Shown in pieces: positions 21,208 through 30,231 of a stretch of 64,000 bases of DNA (position 1 is the stretch's first letter; the number at the start of each line of letters is the position of its first letter). The position numbers and the translations under genes were made by a program. This DNA is from Polaromonas sp. (GTDB lineage: Bacteria > Pseudomonadota > Gammaproteobacteria > Burkholderiales > Burkholderiaceae_C): assembly GCA_030654695.1 (NCBI GenBank), contig JAURWY010000005.1, positions 1-64,000 on the forward strand. Direction: 5' to 3'. The notes beneath the pieces were generated by a model. The model was not told the origin of the DNA and made no database searches. It saw only the letters and a program-made list of their open reading frames with translations.

Positions 21208-21993
21208 TCAACCGGCTGGCTTGTCCTTGAGGGAAATACGGGCATCAATGCTGCCCACCTGTGACACTTCCAGTTGGTACTCGTAGCGGTCGGGTCGGTA
21301 AAGACCGTGCAGCCACTGCACAGGCTTGTCATGAATATCAAAAACAAGACGTCGAACAGCCAGCAAGGCCGAACCGATGGGCACTCCCAATTCAGCGGCC
21401 ACCACGGCATCAGCTTGGCGAGCAGATATCGTTTGCTGAGCGCGCCCGAGTTCGACACCCGACTCCTCCAACAACTGCAAGATCGGCGTGTTGGCCAGTT
21501 CGCGCCGGCCAAAGCCGACCGCCAAATGCTCGGGGATGTAGGTCGTGATGTAAGACAGCGGCCCTTCTTGCGAGCTGCGCCTGCGTACCGCTTTTTTGAC
21601 CTTGGCAGCCAGAGGAATTTGCAGCATCTCGGCAACTTCTGCCGATGCATCAACCACTCGCCAGTCCAGCACCTTCACAGTGGTCTGGCGGGTGGTGCTA
21701 ACGATGTTTTCCATCAGCCCTGTCAGCCGGGTTTGAACGCCCTTGCCCAAAGGTATCGATGTGCGGACGGACGGACCGGCTGCAGGCCAAGTACCACGAC
21801 CGGCCGTGCGAACGATCAAATCCTCACTCACCAATTGCTCCAACGCACGGCGTACGGTGACACGGCCAACACCGAACTGCTGAGCCAGCACCATCTCCGC
21901 CGGCATGCCGTTGGCAAAACGGCCTTCTTGCAATTGCTCGCGCAGCACCAGATAAATCTGGTGGTACTTGGTCAGCGGGAGAATATGGGGCAT
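21208..21993 (-). CDS. GntR-family (HutC/UTRA type) transcriptional regulator
   Basis: A repressor-type protein of 261 residues. The N-terminal winged helix is clear (YLVLREQLQEGRFANGMPAE, FGVGRVTVRRALEQLVSEDL). The C-terminal UTRA ligand domain includes SYITTYIPEHLAVGF and WLHGLYRPDRYEYQLE. It is embedded within the catabolic operon (18 nt after the AtuA-like gene) and so is autoregulated with it. It is the only regulator in the 17-38.5 kb block, which makes it the prime candidate for the repeated TTGTTC/GAACAA operators at 29.2 and 38.5 kb. That pairing is inference. Confidence 0.9.
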   Translation of the reverse strand: MPHILPLTKYHQIYLVLREQLQEGRFANGMPAEMVLAQQFGVGRVTVRRALEQLVSEDLIVRTAGRGTWPAAGPSVRTSIPLGKGVQTRLTGLMENIVSTTRQTTVKVLDWRVVDASAEVAEMLQIPLAAKVKKAVRRRSSQEGPLSYITTYIPEHLAVGFGRRELANTPILQLLEESGVELGRAQQTISARQADAVVAAELGVPIGSALLAVRRLVFDIHDKPVQWLHGLYRPDRYEYQLEVSQVGSIDARISLKDKPAG

Positions 21994-22011
21994 GGTTAAA
22001 AAAGGACGACG

Positions 22012-23448
22012 CTATACAGCAAACATCGGCTCACCGATCTCTAGACTCTGAATGTTGAAAATATCGGCCATCGGCGCGTTGTGCATGACGTGATAAATCA
22101 CAAAGCGGTAGGCATCGCAAGCGTCGATCTCGCTGGGCGTGAAAGCAAAGGCCAGGTTGCCAGCCGTCGAGACACGGCCAGGGTAGCCATAGTGCAGCAA
22201 ATTTTGTTTCACCACGCCCGCCGCCGTTCGGGCCAGCTCGGCGTCATCGGCGATGAATTCGATCACCAAGCCCGCTTCATGACGGCTGTACTGCGCCTCG
22301 GGCAATGGCCGAACAGCCCCCTGTCCATAAACGTGCGGGTACATCTTCCAGTCACCAGCTAACAACCCACGCACTCTTTGCTCAACCACCACCAGCGCCT
22401 GCGGCAAATGCTGCAGCATGGTCGGATCGGCTATACCAGCCAACAAGACAGCCCGTGCGCCGACCCAAGCGGCGCCTTCGATTTTCAGTGTCGGCTGCAG
22501 GCGAGGCTCAAACCTGGCTCCACTGACCCGCGTGCGATGTTCATCCATGGCGTGGTACTGAGCATCAGCCAAATGCAAAGTGCCCGAAGGCTCTTCGACT
22601 GCAAAGGGATCGCTCTGTTCATACAGGGCATGCGCCGCTACAGATGCCGGGGTGGCATGCAGTGCTGGGTTCATGCTCTCTAAGGTGAAGCCGTCCAGAC
22701 TGAGCTCGGCCAACATGGCGTCGCGCCCGGCAGGCTGGCAGCACAGCGATGTGCACTCGATGATCTTCGCCATGTGCAGAGACAGCCCTGGCGGGTAGTC
22801 CAGCATCTCCGGCAGCGCTGCAAAAATGGCGGTATCACAGGCTCGGCCGGCGATCAAAACGTCGGGCAGGGTTTGCAAAGCGCGCTTGAAAGTTTCGCTG
22901 CCGCACTGGCCGACGATATGACGACAACTGAGCACCTCGGCCTCGGTCGGCAGTGACAGCGCACTGCCGCCAGCATCAGCAGCCAAAGGCTGGAGTGTGC
23001 CGTCACGCAAAGCGGCCACAACGTGTGCGGCAGACACATCACTGGCAATCGTGGCCAGCCGAAACACCAGACCATGCTGCAGTGCGATATCCCGCACCAT
23101 GGCCACTGTGGCATCTAACTGCGGCTGCGCACCCGCCGTCCCGGCGCTGCCAATGATCAGTGGGATGTCGGCCTTCAGCGCGCCCAGCAAGACCAGTTCG
23201 AGGTCGCGGCGCACCATAGCCAGCGGTGCGGCCATCTGGCCCGATCCCAAATAAAACGGACCGGGATCAATCGAGCCCATATCACAGCCGATGAAGTGCG
23301 GCTGACGCTGCAAACCCAACTCGAACGAGGCCTGCGGTATGCCATAGCCAAGTTGCCCTGATGCAGACAAGACCCGCAGTGGCTCAGCGCCTGGGCGGTG
23401 CGATGTCAACAAGCGCTGAGTTGCGGTGACCCTGAGCGGCGTGCTCAT
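22012..23448 (-). CDS. AtuA-like (DUF1446) protein of unknown function
   Basis: A protein of 478 residues resembling the AtuA/DUF1446 family, named from acyclic terpene use in Pseudomonas but without an established reaction. Landmarks include LSASGQLGYGIPQASFELGL near the start, IGCDMGSIDPGPFYLGSG near residue 55, and PLIIGSAGTAG near 98. Its ATG overlaps the DUF4387 stop by 4 bp; the two families commonly occur as a pair or a fusion. Cytosolic, no signal peptide. It probably acts on an intermediate of the operon pathway; I cannot name the step. Confidence 0.72.
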   Translation of the reverse strand: MSTPLRVTATQRLLTSHRPGAEPLRVLSASGQLGYGIPQASFELGLQRQPHFIGCDMGSIDPGPFYLGSGQMAAPLAMVRRDLELVLLGALKADIPLIIGSAGTAGAQPQLDATVAMVRDIALQHGLVFRLATIASDVSAAHVVAALRDGTLQPLAADAGGSALSLPTEAEVLSCRHIVGQCGSETFKRALQTLPDVLIAGRACDTAIFAALPEMLDYPPGLSLHMAKIIECTSLCCQPAGRDAMLAELSLDGFTLESMNPALHATPASVAAHALYEQSDPFAVEEPSGTLHLADAQYHAMDEHRTRVSGARFEPRLQPTLKIEGAAWVGARAVLLAGIADPTMLQHLPQALVVVEQRVRGLLAGDWKMYPHVYGQGAVRPLPEAQYSRHEAGLVIEFIADDAELARTAAGVVKQNLLHYGYPGRVSTAGNLAFAFTPSEIDACDAYRFVIYHVMHNAPMADIFNIQSLEIGEPMFAV

Positions 23449-23756
23449 AACAGCACCTCGAGAAATGGCGCATGCTGCTGCGCGCCATACACATCGCCAT
23501 CGCCTGGACTGCCCGCCACACGCTGACGGGGCATGGAAAACTTCAGCGCCAAAATGTTGGACAAGTCAAAGCGCTTGACCTGCCCTGCACCCAGCAGGTA
23601 CATCTTGCTCACTGCGCTACTAGACAGCGCAGGGCTGGCGGCGGCTTGCTCATAGGCCGCTGCATCGCGAAAAAAAAGATCAATCGTCAACTGGGTTGGA
23701 CCGGCATTCTTGCTGCGGATCACAGAGGCCAAAGACGTCAGCTTGATTCGGTTCAT
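23445..23756 (-). CDS. DUF4387-family small protein (AtuA partner)
   Basis: A protein of 103 residues starting MNRIKLTSLASVIRSKNAGP and containing LTIDLFFRD and ILALKFSMPRQRVAGSPGDGD, typical of DUF4387. The start at ATG 23754-23756 is preferred because the longer frame to 23804 would overlap the SDR gene. There is no strong Shine-Dalgarno, so translation may be coupled to the SDR stop 19 nt upstream. It is probably a subunit working with the AtuA-like protein. Confidence 0.72.
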   Translation of the reverse strand: MNRIKLTSLASVIRSKNAGPTQLTIDLFFRDAAAYEQAAASPALSSSAVSKMYLLGAGQVKRFDLSNILALKFSMPRQRVAGSPGDGDVYGAQQHAPFLEVLL

Positions 23757-23775
23757 GGGCAGCGGTGATGACGCT

Positions 23776-24552
23776 TTAGCGCGCAGTGAAGCCACCGTCG
23801 GCACAGATCACCTGGCCCGTGATAAAAGAAGCCCGGCGCGATAACAAAAAGCTGATGAGTTCCGCAATCTCGTCAGGCTGACCCAGCCGGCCCATCGGAA
23901 TCGTCGCCAGCATCGTTGCCAAAGCAGCTGGATCGTCCAGCACCCCTGCAACCATCGGCGTCTGCACCGGACCCGGTCCGACAGCATTTAAACGCAAGCC
24001 CTCAGATGCCCACTCCAATGCCAGTGAGCGGACCATGCCATTCAGGCCCGCCTTGGAAGCCGCATAAGCAGCGCCGCGTGGATGCCCGACCAAGCCAATT
24101 TGGCTGGTGACCACCACCACGCTGGCGTCGCCAGAGCTTGACCTTGGTGCCTGACGCATCTGCGCCACCGCGGCACGCGTCAGGACAAACGTCGCGTCAA
24201 GGTTCAATGCCAGCGTCTTGCGCCATTCGTCAAGCGTCGTTTCGTCAGAGCTTTTTTTGTAAAAAATACCGGCACAACAAGCCAAGGCATCTAGCCCCCC
24301 CAGCGCCTCAGCAGCTCGCGCTGGCAAGGCGGCGCAGGCGGCATCGTCTAGTAGGTCTTGCACAAAGACCACGGCATCTGGCAGCACGCTGCGCAAGGCT
24401 TCATGCTGATGGTTGTTTTGAACCACGGCCGCCACACGGGCCCCGCGACGACTCAGTGCGCAGGCCGTGGCCAAACCGATACCTGAGCCAGCACCGGTGA
24501 CCAGCGCGTGCCGTCCTGCCATCTCAACTTCATGCAAGGTGTTGGATCGCAT
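23776..24552 (-). CDS. Short-chain dehydrogenase/reductase (FabG-like)
   Basis: A classical SDR of 258 residues. The NAD(P) motif TGAGSGIG is near 19-26, CCAGIFYK replaces the usual NNAG segment, catalytic Ser is in [10 protein letters not shown], and Tyr-x3-Lys is in AAYAASK. It oxidises or reduces an alcohol/ketone. It lies 3 nt after livF1 and is followed by the DUF4387/AtuA pair. The substrate is unknown; a hydroxy- or oxoacid intermediate of the operon is a reasonable guess. Confidence 0.88.
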   Translation of the reverse strand: MRSNTLHEVEMAGRHALVTGAGSGIGLATACALSRRGARVAAVVQNNHQHEALRSVLPDAVVFVQDLLDDAACAALPARAAEALGGLDALACCAGIFYKKSSDETTLDEWRKTLALNLDATFVLTRAAVAQMRQAPRSSSGDASVVVVTSQIGLVGHPRGAAYAASKAGLNGMVRSLALEWASEGLRLNAVGPGPVQTPMVAGVLDDPAALATMLATIPMGRLGQPDEIAELISFLLSRRASFITGQVICADGGFTAR

Positions 24553-24555
24553 TCT

Positions 24556-25257
24556 TTAAAGTCCGAGGTACTTTTTACGCAAATCCGGATCGCGCGCCAA
24601 CGCCTGAGCCGGCCCTTGCATCGCCACCGCGCCGTTTTCAATGATGTAGGCCCGGTTCGCAATGGCTAATGTCTGCAATGCGTTTTGTTCCATTAAGAGG
24701 ATCGATTGACCTTCCTTGTTGATCGCCCGGATGAGGGCAAACATCTCATCAACCAACAACGGTGACAAACCCAGCGAGGGCTCGTCCATGATCAGCAGTT
24801 CCGGCTCGGACATCAGGCCGCGTCCGATCGCCAACATCTGTTGCTCACCACCCGAGAGGGTACCGGCCAACTGACCAAAGCGCTCCTTGAGGCGGGGAAA
24901 GATCGTCACCACGCGTTCGAGATTTTTCTGACGATTAGGCTTGCCTCGAACCAAGCTGCCAAGTTCTAAGTTTTCCAACACATTGAGGTTGGGAAAAACC
25001 CGGCGACCCTCCGGCACATGAATCACCCCCAGCTTGACGATATCGGTCGAACTCTTGCCGACCAACTCTTGTCCGTTAAAACGAATGGAGCCCGAAAAGG
25101 GACGATAGAGGGCCGAGATGTTGTTGTTGAGCGTCGACTTGCCCACACCATTGCTGCCCAACACCGCGACGATCTCCCCCTTGGCTAAATCAAGATCAAT
25201 ACCGCGCAGAATTTCGACCTTGCCATAGCCTGCAAACAACGAACGAATTTCAAGCAT
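24556..25257 (-). CDS. livF: Branched-chain-type ABC transporter ATP-binding protein LivF (system 1)
   Basis: A cytoplasmic ATPase of 233 residues. Walker A is GSNGVGKST, the signature LSGGEQQMLAIGRGLM is standard, and Walker B is LLIMDEPSLGLSP. The start at ATG 25255-25257 overlaps the livG1 stop by 8 bp; the longer frame to 25293 would overlap more. It is one of five Liv genes that head the catabolic operon, so the transported substrate is probably the compound degraded by the downstream genes rather than an amino acid. Confidence 0.92.
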   Translation of the reverse strand: MLEIRSLFAGYGKVEILRGIDLDLAKGEIVAVLGSNGVGKSTLNNNISALYRPFSGSIRFNGQELVGKSSTDIVKLGVIHVPEGRRVFPNLNVLENLELGSLVRGKPNRQKNLERVVTIFPRLKERFGQLAGTLSGGEQQMLAIGRGLMSEPELLIMDEPSLGLSPLLVDEMFALIRAINKEGQSILLMEQNALQTLAIANRAYIIENGAVAMQGPAQALARDPDLRKKYLGL

Positions 25258-25996
25258 GCGAGCCCTCCTGAACCATCTGTTCGGCAGCACCACGGCCTAA
25301 ATAGGCCTCGATCACGGCCGGGTTGTTGACCACTTCTTGCGGCGCACCATGGGCAATGATTTTTCCGTAAGACAACACGTAGATGTGTTCAGACAAACTC
25401 ATCACCGCCTGCATCACGTGCTCAATCAGTAAAACCGTGACGCCACTGGCACGAATCCTCCGAATGATCTCAATAATTTCAATAATTTCCGAGGGGTTCA
25501 AACCCGCCATCACCTCGTCGAGCAACAGCAACTTGGGTGAGGTCGCCAGGGTGCGTGCCAGCTCCAAACGCTTGCGTCCAGCCACAGTCAGGTCGGCTGC
25601 CGGCTGTTCCAGCTGCGCACCCATGCCCACTTGATCGGCAATGCGGCGTGCGTGTTCCCAAGCTTCGGAGGGATCATGGTATTTTTGATACGCGCCCACC
25701 GCGATGTTCTCGTGCACCGTGAGTTTGGCAAAAGGCTGCGTGATCTGGAACGTGCGGACCATGCCGCTGCGTGCGATGTCGTGCACAGGCCAGCCGGTGA
25801 TGTCCTTCCCTTGAAAAGTGACCTTGCCGGTGTTGATGGGCTGAAAGCCAGCAATGCAGGAAAAGAGCGTGGTCTTACCAGCACCGTTAGGACCAATCAA
25901 CGCTACGATACGGCCCTCTGCGACTTCCAATGAAGCGTTGTCAACAGCCTTGAGGCCACCGAAAATTTTGGTCAATCCTTCGACCTTGAGCATCAT
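25250..25996 (-). CDS. livG: Branched-chain-type ABC transporter ATP-binding protein LivG (system 1)
   Basis: A 248-residue ATPase with Walker A GPNGAGKTT and Walker B LLLLDEVMAGLNPSE. The ABC signature is unusual: DLTVAGRKRLELART in place of the usual LSYGQQR type found in the second transporter of this window. It overlaps livM1 by 4 bp. It has the long LivG C-terminus, including the VLSYGKIIAHGAPQEVVNNP segment. Confidence 0.9.
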   Translation of the reverse strand: MMLKVEGLTKIFGGLKAVDNASLEVAEGRIVALIGPNGAGKTTLFSCIAGFQPINTGKVTFQGKDITGWPVHDIARSGMVRTFQITQPFAKLTVHENIAVGAYQKYHDPSEAWEHARRIADQVGMGAQLEQPAADLTVAGRKRLELARTLATSPKLLLLDEVMAGLNPSEIIEIIEIIRRIRASGVTVLLIEHVMQAVMSLSEHIYVLSYGKIIAHGAPQEVVNNPAVIEAYLGRGAAEQMVQEGSHA

Positions 25997-26967
25997 GCGC
26001 CCCTTTGCTTGAAACGCTGACCGATACGCTTGAATAAATCGATCAGACCGTTGGGTAAAAAGGCAATGATGATGACCAGCAGAGTGCCGTAAAGCACCAG
26101 TGACAGGCCTTGCACATCGGTCATCACACGGGTCAAGTCGCCAACACCGGCCAACAACAGCGCACCAATCAATGGGCCATAGACGGTACCTGCACCACCG
26201 ATCATGCTGACCAGCAGCATCTCAACCGACTTGTCGACGCCGAACACGATGGTCGTGTCGATGTACAAAAAATACTGCGCAAAAAAACATCCGCCGACAC
26301 CACACATCGCACCTGACAACACCATGACCTTGACCTTCTCCCTGAACACGTTGATGCCCAAGGCCCTGGCGGCATCTTCGTTTTCACGAATCGCGGCGAG
26401 TTGAGCGCCAAAGCGCGAACGCTTCAACCACACAGCCACGGCGACGGACATGACCGTCAGAGCGAGAATCAGAAAATAAAACCCAATACGCTCCGCAAAC
26501 TGAAAGTTCGCCATGCTTGGTTTGGCCGGGATCAGCAAACCAAGCCCACCCCCCGTGAAACCCACCGAATTGACCAGGATGCGCAACACTTCGGCAAAGG
26601 CCAGGGTAATAAGCGCAAAGTACGACCCTTTGAGTCCCGCCCGGAATGACAGGAAACCGATGATCCAGCCAACGATGGCGCCAGCCACCGCGCTTGCCGG
26701 CAAGCCCAACCAAGGGTTCATCCCGTAGCGCAACTGAAGGACCGTCGAGGCATAGGCACCAGCGCCAAAAAACACCACATGGCCGAAGGAGAGCTGCCCG
26801 GCAAAACCTCCAGCGATATTCCACGACTGCCCAATGAAGGCATAGAACAACGCCAGCACGCCGAAGTTCACAATAAAGGGCGAAGAAAATACAAAAGGAA
26901 AAATCACGGCGAGAGTCAACAGACTCAAATGCAATGGCCAACCGATTGAGCGCGTGTTGTCGTTCAT
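25993..26967 (-). CDS. livM: Branched-chain-type ABC transporter permease LivM (system 1)
   Basis: An inner-membrane permease of 324 residues with eight or more hydrophobic helices. Family motifs are GFAGQLSFGHVVFFGAGAYA, the coupling-helix segment RENEDAARALGIN, and SMIGGAGTVYGPLIGALLL. It overlaps livH1 (ATGA) and livG1 (ATGA), so the three are translated together. Confidence 0.92.
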   Translation of the reverse strand: MNDNTRSIGWPLHLSLLTLAVIFPFVFSSPFIVNFGVLALFYAFIGQSWNIAGGFAGQLSFGHVVFFGAGAYASTVLQLRYGMNPWLGLPASAVAGAIVGWIIGFLSFRAGLKGSYFALITLAFAEVLRILVNSVGFTGGGLGLLIPAKPSMANFQFAERIGFYFLILALTVMSVAVAVWLKRSRFGAQLAAIRENEDAARALGINVFREKVKVMVLSGAMCGVGGCFFAQYFLYIDTTIVFGVDKSVEMLLVSMIGGAGTVYGPLIGALLLAGVGDLTRVMTDVQGLSLVLYGTLLVIIIAFLPNGLIDLFKRIGQRFKQRGA

Positions 26968-27833
26968 CGCTTAGCTCCGAAAAGACCTGATGGGCGAAAC
27001 AGCAGAATCAGGATAAAGATCAATGAAATGCCAATCTGACCCAAGCTTTCACCCAGGAACAAACCGCCAAATGATTCAGTCAGCCCCACGATCAAACCAC
27101 CTATCACAGCCCCTAAGAAACTGCCCATTCCACCCAACACCACAATGGTGAAAGCGACCATCACAAAGACATGTCCGGTGGTCGGAGAAACGTAGAAAAT
27201 CGGCATCAACAAACAGGCGGCAGCCCCCAGCGTCGCCAGACCAATGCCATAAGAAATCGCAAAAATACGATCGACGTTGATACCCACCAAACGGGCACCA
27301 ACACGCTCCTTGGCTACCGCGCGAATCGCTCGGCCGGTATCGGTGTGCTGAATGAAAAGACCTAGCGCGGCACACAAAGCCATGGCGGCCCCGAATGAAA
27401 TAATTTTAGGCAACGACACCAGCGTGGGGCCTACTTCGACCATCATGTCTGAGTAAGACACTGAAATGGTGCGCGTATTTCCTTTGAAAAACATCAACGC
27501 CAAGTTCTCGATCAAGATGGAGAGACCCAGCGTGATGAGCAATATATTCTCATCCTTCCCATGCGCCAGCCTGCCAATCAACAGCTTGTAGAGTAAATAG
27601 CCCAAAAGATACATGGCAGGCACCATGATCAAGAGCGACATGTAGGGGTCAATCCCGAAAATCATCAACAAGTAGTAAACGCCAAACATGGCCAGCATCA
27701 ACATGCTTCCATGCGCGAAATTGATGATGTGCAAAACGCCATAAATCAAGGTGAGTCCTGATGCAACGAGGGTGTAAATACCCCCAATCAGAAGTCCGTT
27801 GATCGTGGCTGCGCCAAGGATCGTCAAGTCCAA
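26964..27833 (-). CDS. livH: Branched-chain-type ABC transporter permease LivH (system 1)
   Basis: A permease of 289 residues, partner of LivM. GGIYTLVASGLTLIYGVLHI, FAHGSMLMLAMFGVY and IVVLGGMGSFLGAVIGGLIV are typical. The start is TTG (27831-27833) with GAGGGG about 7 nt upstream; no better ATG exists. It is separated from the binding-protein gene by 94 nt with no clear terminator. Confidence 0.9.
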   Translation of the reverse strand: MDLTILGAATINGLLIGGIYTLVASGLTLIYGVLHIINFAHGSMLMLAMFGVYYLLMIFGIDPYMSLLIMVPAMYLLGYLLYKLLIGRLAHGKDENILLITLGLSILIENLALMFFKGNTRTISVSYSDMMVEVGPTLVSLPKIISFGAAMALCAALGLFIQHTDTGRAIRAVAKERVGARLVGINVDRIFAISYGIGLATLGAAACLLMPIFYVSPTTGHVFVMVAFTIVVLGGMGSFLGAVIGGLIVGLTESFGGLFLGESLGQIGISLIFILILLFRPSGLFGAKR

Positions 27834-27927
27834 ATCAATACCCCTCAGTTGGGATGAAGGAAGGCCCCGGATTCGCCTTCACGGGTGAACCCAAGACCTT
27901 CACTGCAAAGGTGAAAAACCAGCCGAA

Positions 27928-29145
27928 TCAGCCCAGCTTAGGACGCGGGAAGATGGGCTTGGCTGATGCGAATTGGTTAGGCCAAACCACGTCAATGTCG
28001 GTGGCCGTGGCCTGCAACAAGGCTGCACGACCGCCCTCATTCTGTCCGTTGACGAATTTAGTTTCGCCGTAAGGCATGAAGTGGTTGGACCAACGGCTGC
28101 TTTCGAGTGCGGCGATCGCTTTATCCTTGTCTGCCGACTTGGCTCGCTCCAGCGCATCGGCATAGACCATGACCGAGTTCCAGCCGCAATAGACTTCAAA
28201 GGTAAACAGATTGCCAGTGGCTTCGACCTTCTTTTTCAACTCGATGGCTTTGGGGTCACGCGGGTTGAACCAGTGGTTGAAGTCCATCATGTACTGGGCC
28301 ACCTGCGGCTGCTCTTTGACCAATTTGTAGTTGAAGCCGCCACCCAACACACTGAACATGGCTGCCAGCTCCACCTTTTGCTGGTGCAGCGTGCGGGCGA
28401 GCAACACGTATTCGTTCTGGTAATTGCTCATGATGACCAGATCAGGCTTGATACCTTTGATACGCAAAGCCACATTAGAAAAATCGCGGGTTGGGTTGGC
28501 GTGCTTGATGACTTCAGCCACCTGCACGTTGATCGACGGCAACTTACCGGCCAGCAATTTGGCGGTGCCGGTTCCGAACTCAGACTCTTCATGCACCAGC
28601 ACGGCGGTCTTGACCACGCTACCTGCGGCCTTGTTGACCTCACCCAAGGCAACGATCGCGTCATCAGCGCACTTACCAAAGCCCGGGGCCAGGCGAAAGA
28701 CGTTTTTCAGGCCGCGACTGACGATCAGATCAGACACACCAACGTCGATCAGGAAAGGTGTGTTGTATTTGGCCGCAGCCTGCGTGGCAGCCAGCGCAAT
28801 GGCGCTGGCGAAGCAGCCGATGTATGCCGACACGCCGGCCTGATGTAAACGCTCGACTTCGGCGACACCGATCTCGGGCCGCGACTGGGAATCGCCCAAG
28901 GCCGCTTCCAGCTTGACGCCGCCCATGGACTTGATACCACCTGCCGCATTGATGGCATCAATGGCCATCTGGCACCCGAGACGACCCTGACCGCCGCTGT
29001 AAGCCAAGCCTCCGCTGACGGGATGAATGAGTCCGATCTTGATCGAATTAGCCTGAGCCAGAAGTCGGCCTGAACCACCTAGGGCAGCACTGGCAGCGCC
29101 AGCTTGAAGAATTAATCGACGAGTTAGCTTGGCATCGGTAGTCAT
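27928..29145 (-). CDS. Liv-type ABC transporter substrate-binding protein (system 1)
   Basis: A periplasmic receptor of 405 residues, first gene of the 13-gene operon. The N-terminus TRRLILQAGAASAAL looks like a twin-arginine signal ending at LLAQA. The mature part follows the peripla_BP_6 pattern: IKIGLIHPVSGGLAYSG, and VSAYIGCFASAIALAATQAA. GAGGA before ATG 29143-29145 sets the start. The ligand is not predictable from sequence; context suggests an amide, imide or dicarboxylic acid. Confidence 0.9.
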   Translation of the reverse strand: MTTDAKLTRRLILQAGAASAALGGSGRLLAQANSIKIGLIHPVSGGLAYSGGQGRLGCQMAIDAINAAGGIKSMGGVKLEAALGDSQSRPEIGVAEVERLHQAGVSAYIGCFASAIALAATQAAAKYNTPFLIDVGVSDLIVSRGLKNVFRLAPGFGKCADDAIVALGEVNKAAGSVVKTAVLVHEESEFGTGTAKLLAGKLPSINVQVAEVIKHANPTRDFSNVALRIKGIKPDLVIMSNYQNEYVLLARTLHQQKVELAAMFSVLGGGFNYKLVKEQPQVAQYMMDFNHWFNPRDPKAIELKKKVEATGNLFTFEVYCGWNSVMVYADALERAKSADKDKAIAALESSRWSNHFMPYGETKFVNGQNEGGRAALLQATATDIDVVWPNQFASAKPIFPRPKLG

Positions 29146-29188
29146 GGGCAAATCCTCAAAGAATAAAAAAATGGGGGTTGAAAAATGA

Positions 29189-29221
29189 GAACAATTTAAT
29201 TGTTCCATGCTTAGAACAATT
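29189..29221. promoter_or_regulatory. Operator array with three GAACAATT half-sites
   Basis: GAACAATT-T-AATTGTTC (29189-29205) is a perfect 17-bp palindrome. A third half-site GAACAATT (29214-29221) follows, so AATTGTTC (29198-29205) also pairs with it as AATTGTTC-N8-GAACAATT. The array lies 44 nt upstream of the binding-protein start and 91 nt before the divergent deacetylase-like gene, so one regulator could control both. The N8 arrangement recurs at 38510-38529. Confidence 0.7.
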
Positions 29222-29233
29222 AGCCTAGACTGT

Positions 29234-29271
29234 GACGACTCCTTTTAAGAATGTCAAGTTTTAAAGTCGTC
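29234..29271. repeat. Inverted repeat in the divergent promoter region
   Basis: GACGACT (29234-29240) and AGTCGTC (29265-29271) form an inverted repeat around an AT-rich 24-nt centre that itself carries TTTTAA on both sides. It could be a second operator or a transcript hairpin at the 5' end of the plus-strand deacetylase-like gene. Confidence 0.4.
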
Positions 29272-29311
29272 GAAAGAAAATACCCTTTTTGGTGCAATTT
29301 ACGCAGCTCAC

Positions 29312-30211
29312 ATGGACCACGACCACTACATTTACTCCGCCTTGCCGCTGCGTCAGCCAACTGAGGTTTTAGGTCCACCGGCGTTGTCTGCCTATGCTGT
29401 TCTATTTTTAGAGCACTGGGACTTTGAGTCGCCACCGGGCAGCCTTCGCGACCCTCGTTTTGTCGGCGAGTTTGGCAGTTTTCATCCCGACTACCGAAGC
29501 TGGTCACAACGTGAATACGGTTTGCGAATGGGTATTTTTCGCGTCATCGATGCCTTGCAAAACGCAGGCATTCGTCCGGTCATCGCAGCCAATGCGATGG
29601 CTGTTCAGCGCCTGCCACAACTGGTGCAGCGCTTCAATGAATGGGGCTGTGAGTGGTTGGGTCACGGCGTGGCCGCCACGCGCATGATGCATTCTGCGCA
29701 ATCGCTGGACGAGCAACGCCAGCACATTCACAGCACCATCGACGCAATTCACCAAACCACTGGGCAAAGCCCGCGTGGCTGGCTCAGTCAAGACTGGGGC
29801 AACAGTCCACACACCCCACAACTGCTGACCCAAGCGGGCATGACCTACACCCTAGACTGGGTCAACGACGACCAGCCCTACTGGATGCTCCCGGCGCCAG
29901 ACAGCGCACAACGGCTGCTGTCGATCCCACTGTCTGCCGAGTGGGACGATGTGCAATGTCAATGGTTTCGACAGATGGAACCCAAAGCGCACGCGGCGCT
30001 GGCCAGCGCCGCCTTCCACCGCCTGGCTGACGAGTGCAGTGCGCACCAACGACCCGCCGTTTTCGGGCTGCCTTTGCACCCGTGGCTGTGTGGCATGCCA
30101 AGTCGAATCTCGGCATTGCGTGATCTGCTGGCAGACCTCACTCAACGCAACGACGTGTCGTGGACCGACCCCGGCACCCTGTTCGACGAAATTCAAAACG
30201 CCCCCCACTGA
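29312..30211 (+). CDS. Polysaccharide deacetylase/PuuE-like hydrolase, paralog A
   Basis: A 299-residue protein of the NodB/CE4-fold group that includes PuuE allantoinase, cytosolic with no signal peptide. Visible family features are FLEHWDFESPPG, YGLRMGIFRVIDAL, EWLGHGVAATRM, GWLSQDWGNSPHTPQLL and the C-terminal PLHPWLCGMPSRISAL. It shares the DWVNDD motif with paralog C. The usual CE4 metal Asp-Asp motif is not evident. It is read divergently from the 13-gene operon and followed 20 nt later by MmgE/PrpD. I favour hydrolysis of a cyclic amide or imide over sugar deacetylation. There is no clear Shine-Dalgarno. Confidence 0.72.
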   Translation: MDHDHYIYSALPLRQPTEVLGPPALSAYAVLFLEHWDFESPPGSLRDPRFVGEFGSFHPDYRSWSQREYGLRMGIFRVIDALQNAGIRPVIAANAMAVQRLPQLVQRFNEWGCEWLGHGVAATRMMHSAQSLDEQRQHIHSTIDAIHQTTGQSPRGWLSQDWGNSPHTPQLLTQAGMTYTLDWVNDDQPYWMLPAPDSAQRLLSIPLSAEWDDVQCQWFRQMEPKAHAALASAAFHRLADECSAHQRPAVFGLPLHPWLCGMPSRISALRDLLADLTQRNDVSWTDPGTLFDEIQNAPH

Positions 30212-30231
30212 AACCACACAAGGTCAAGCCC

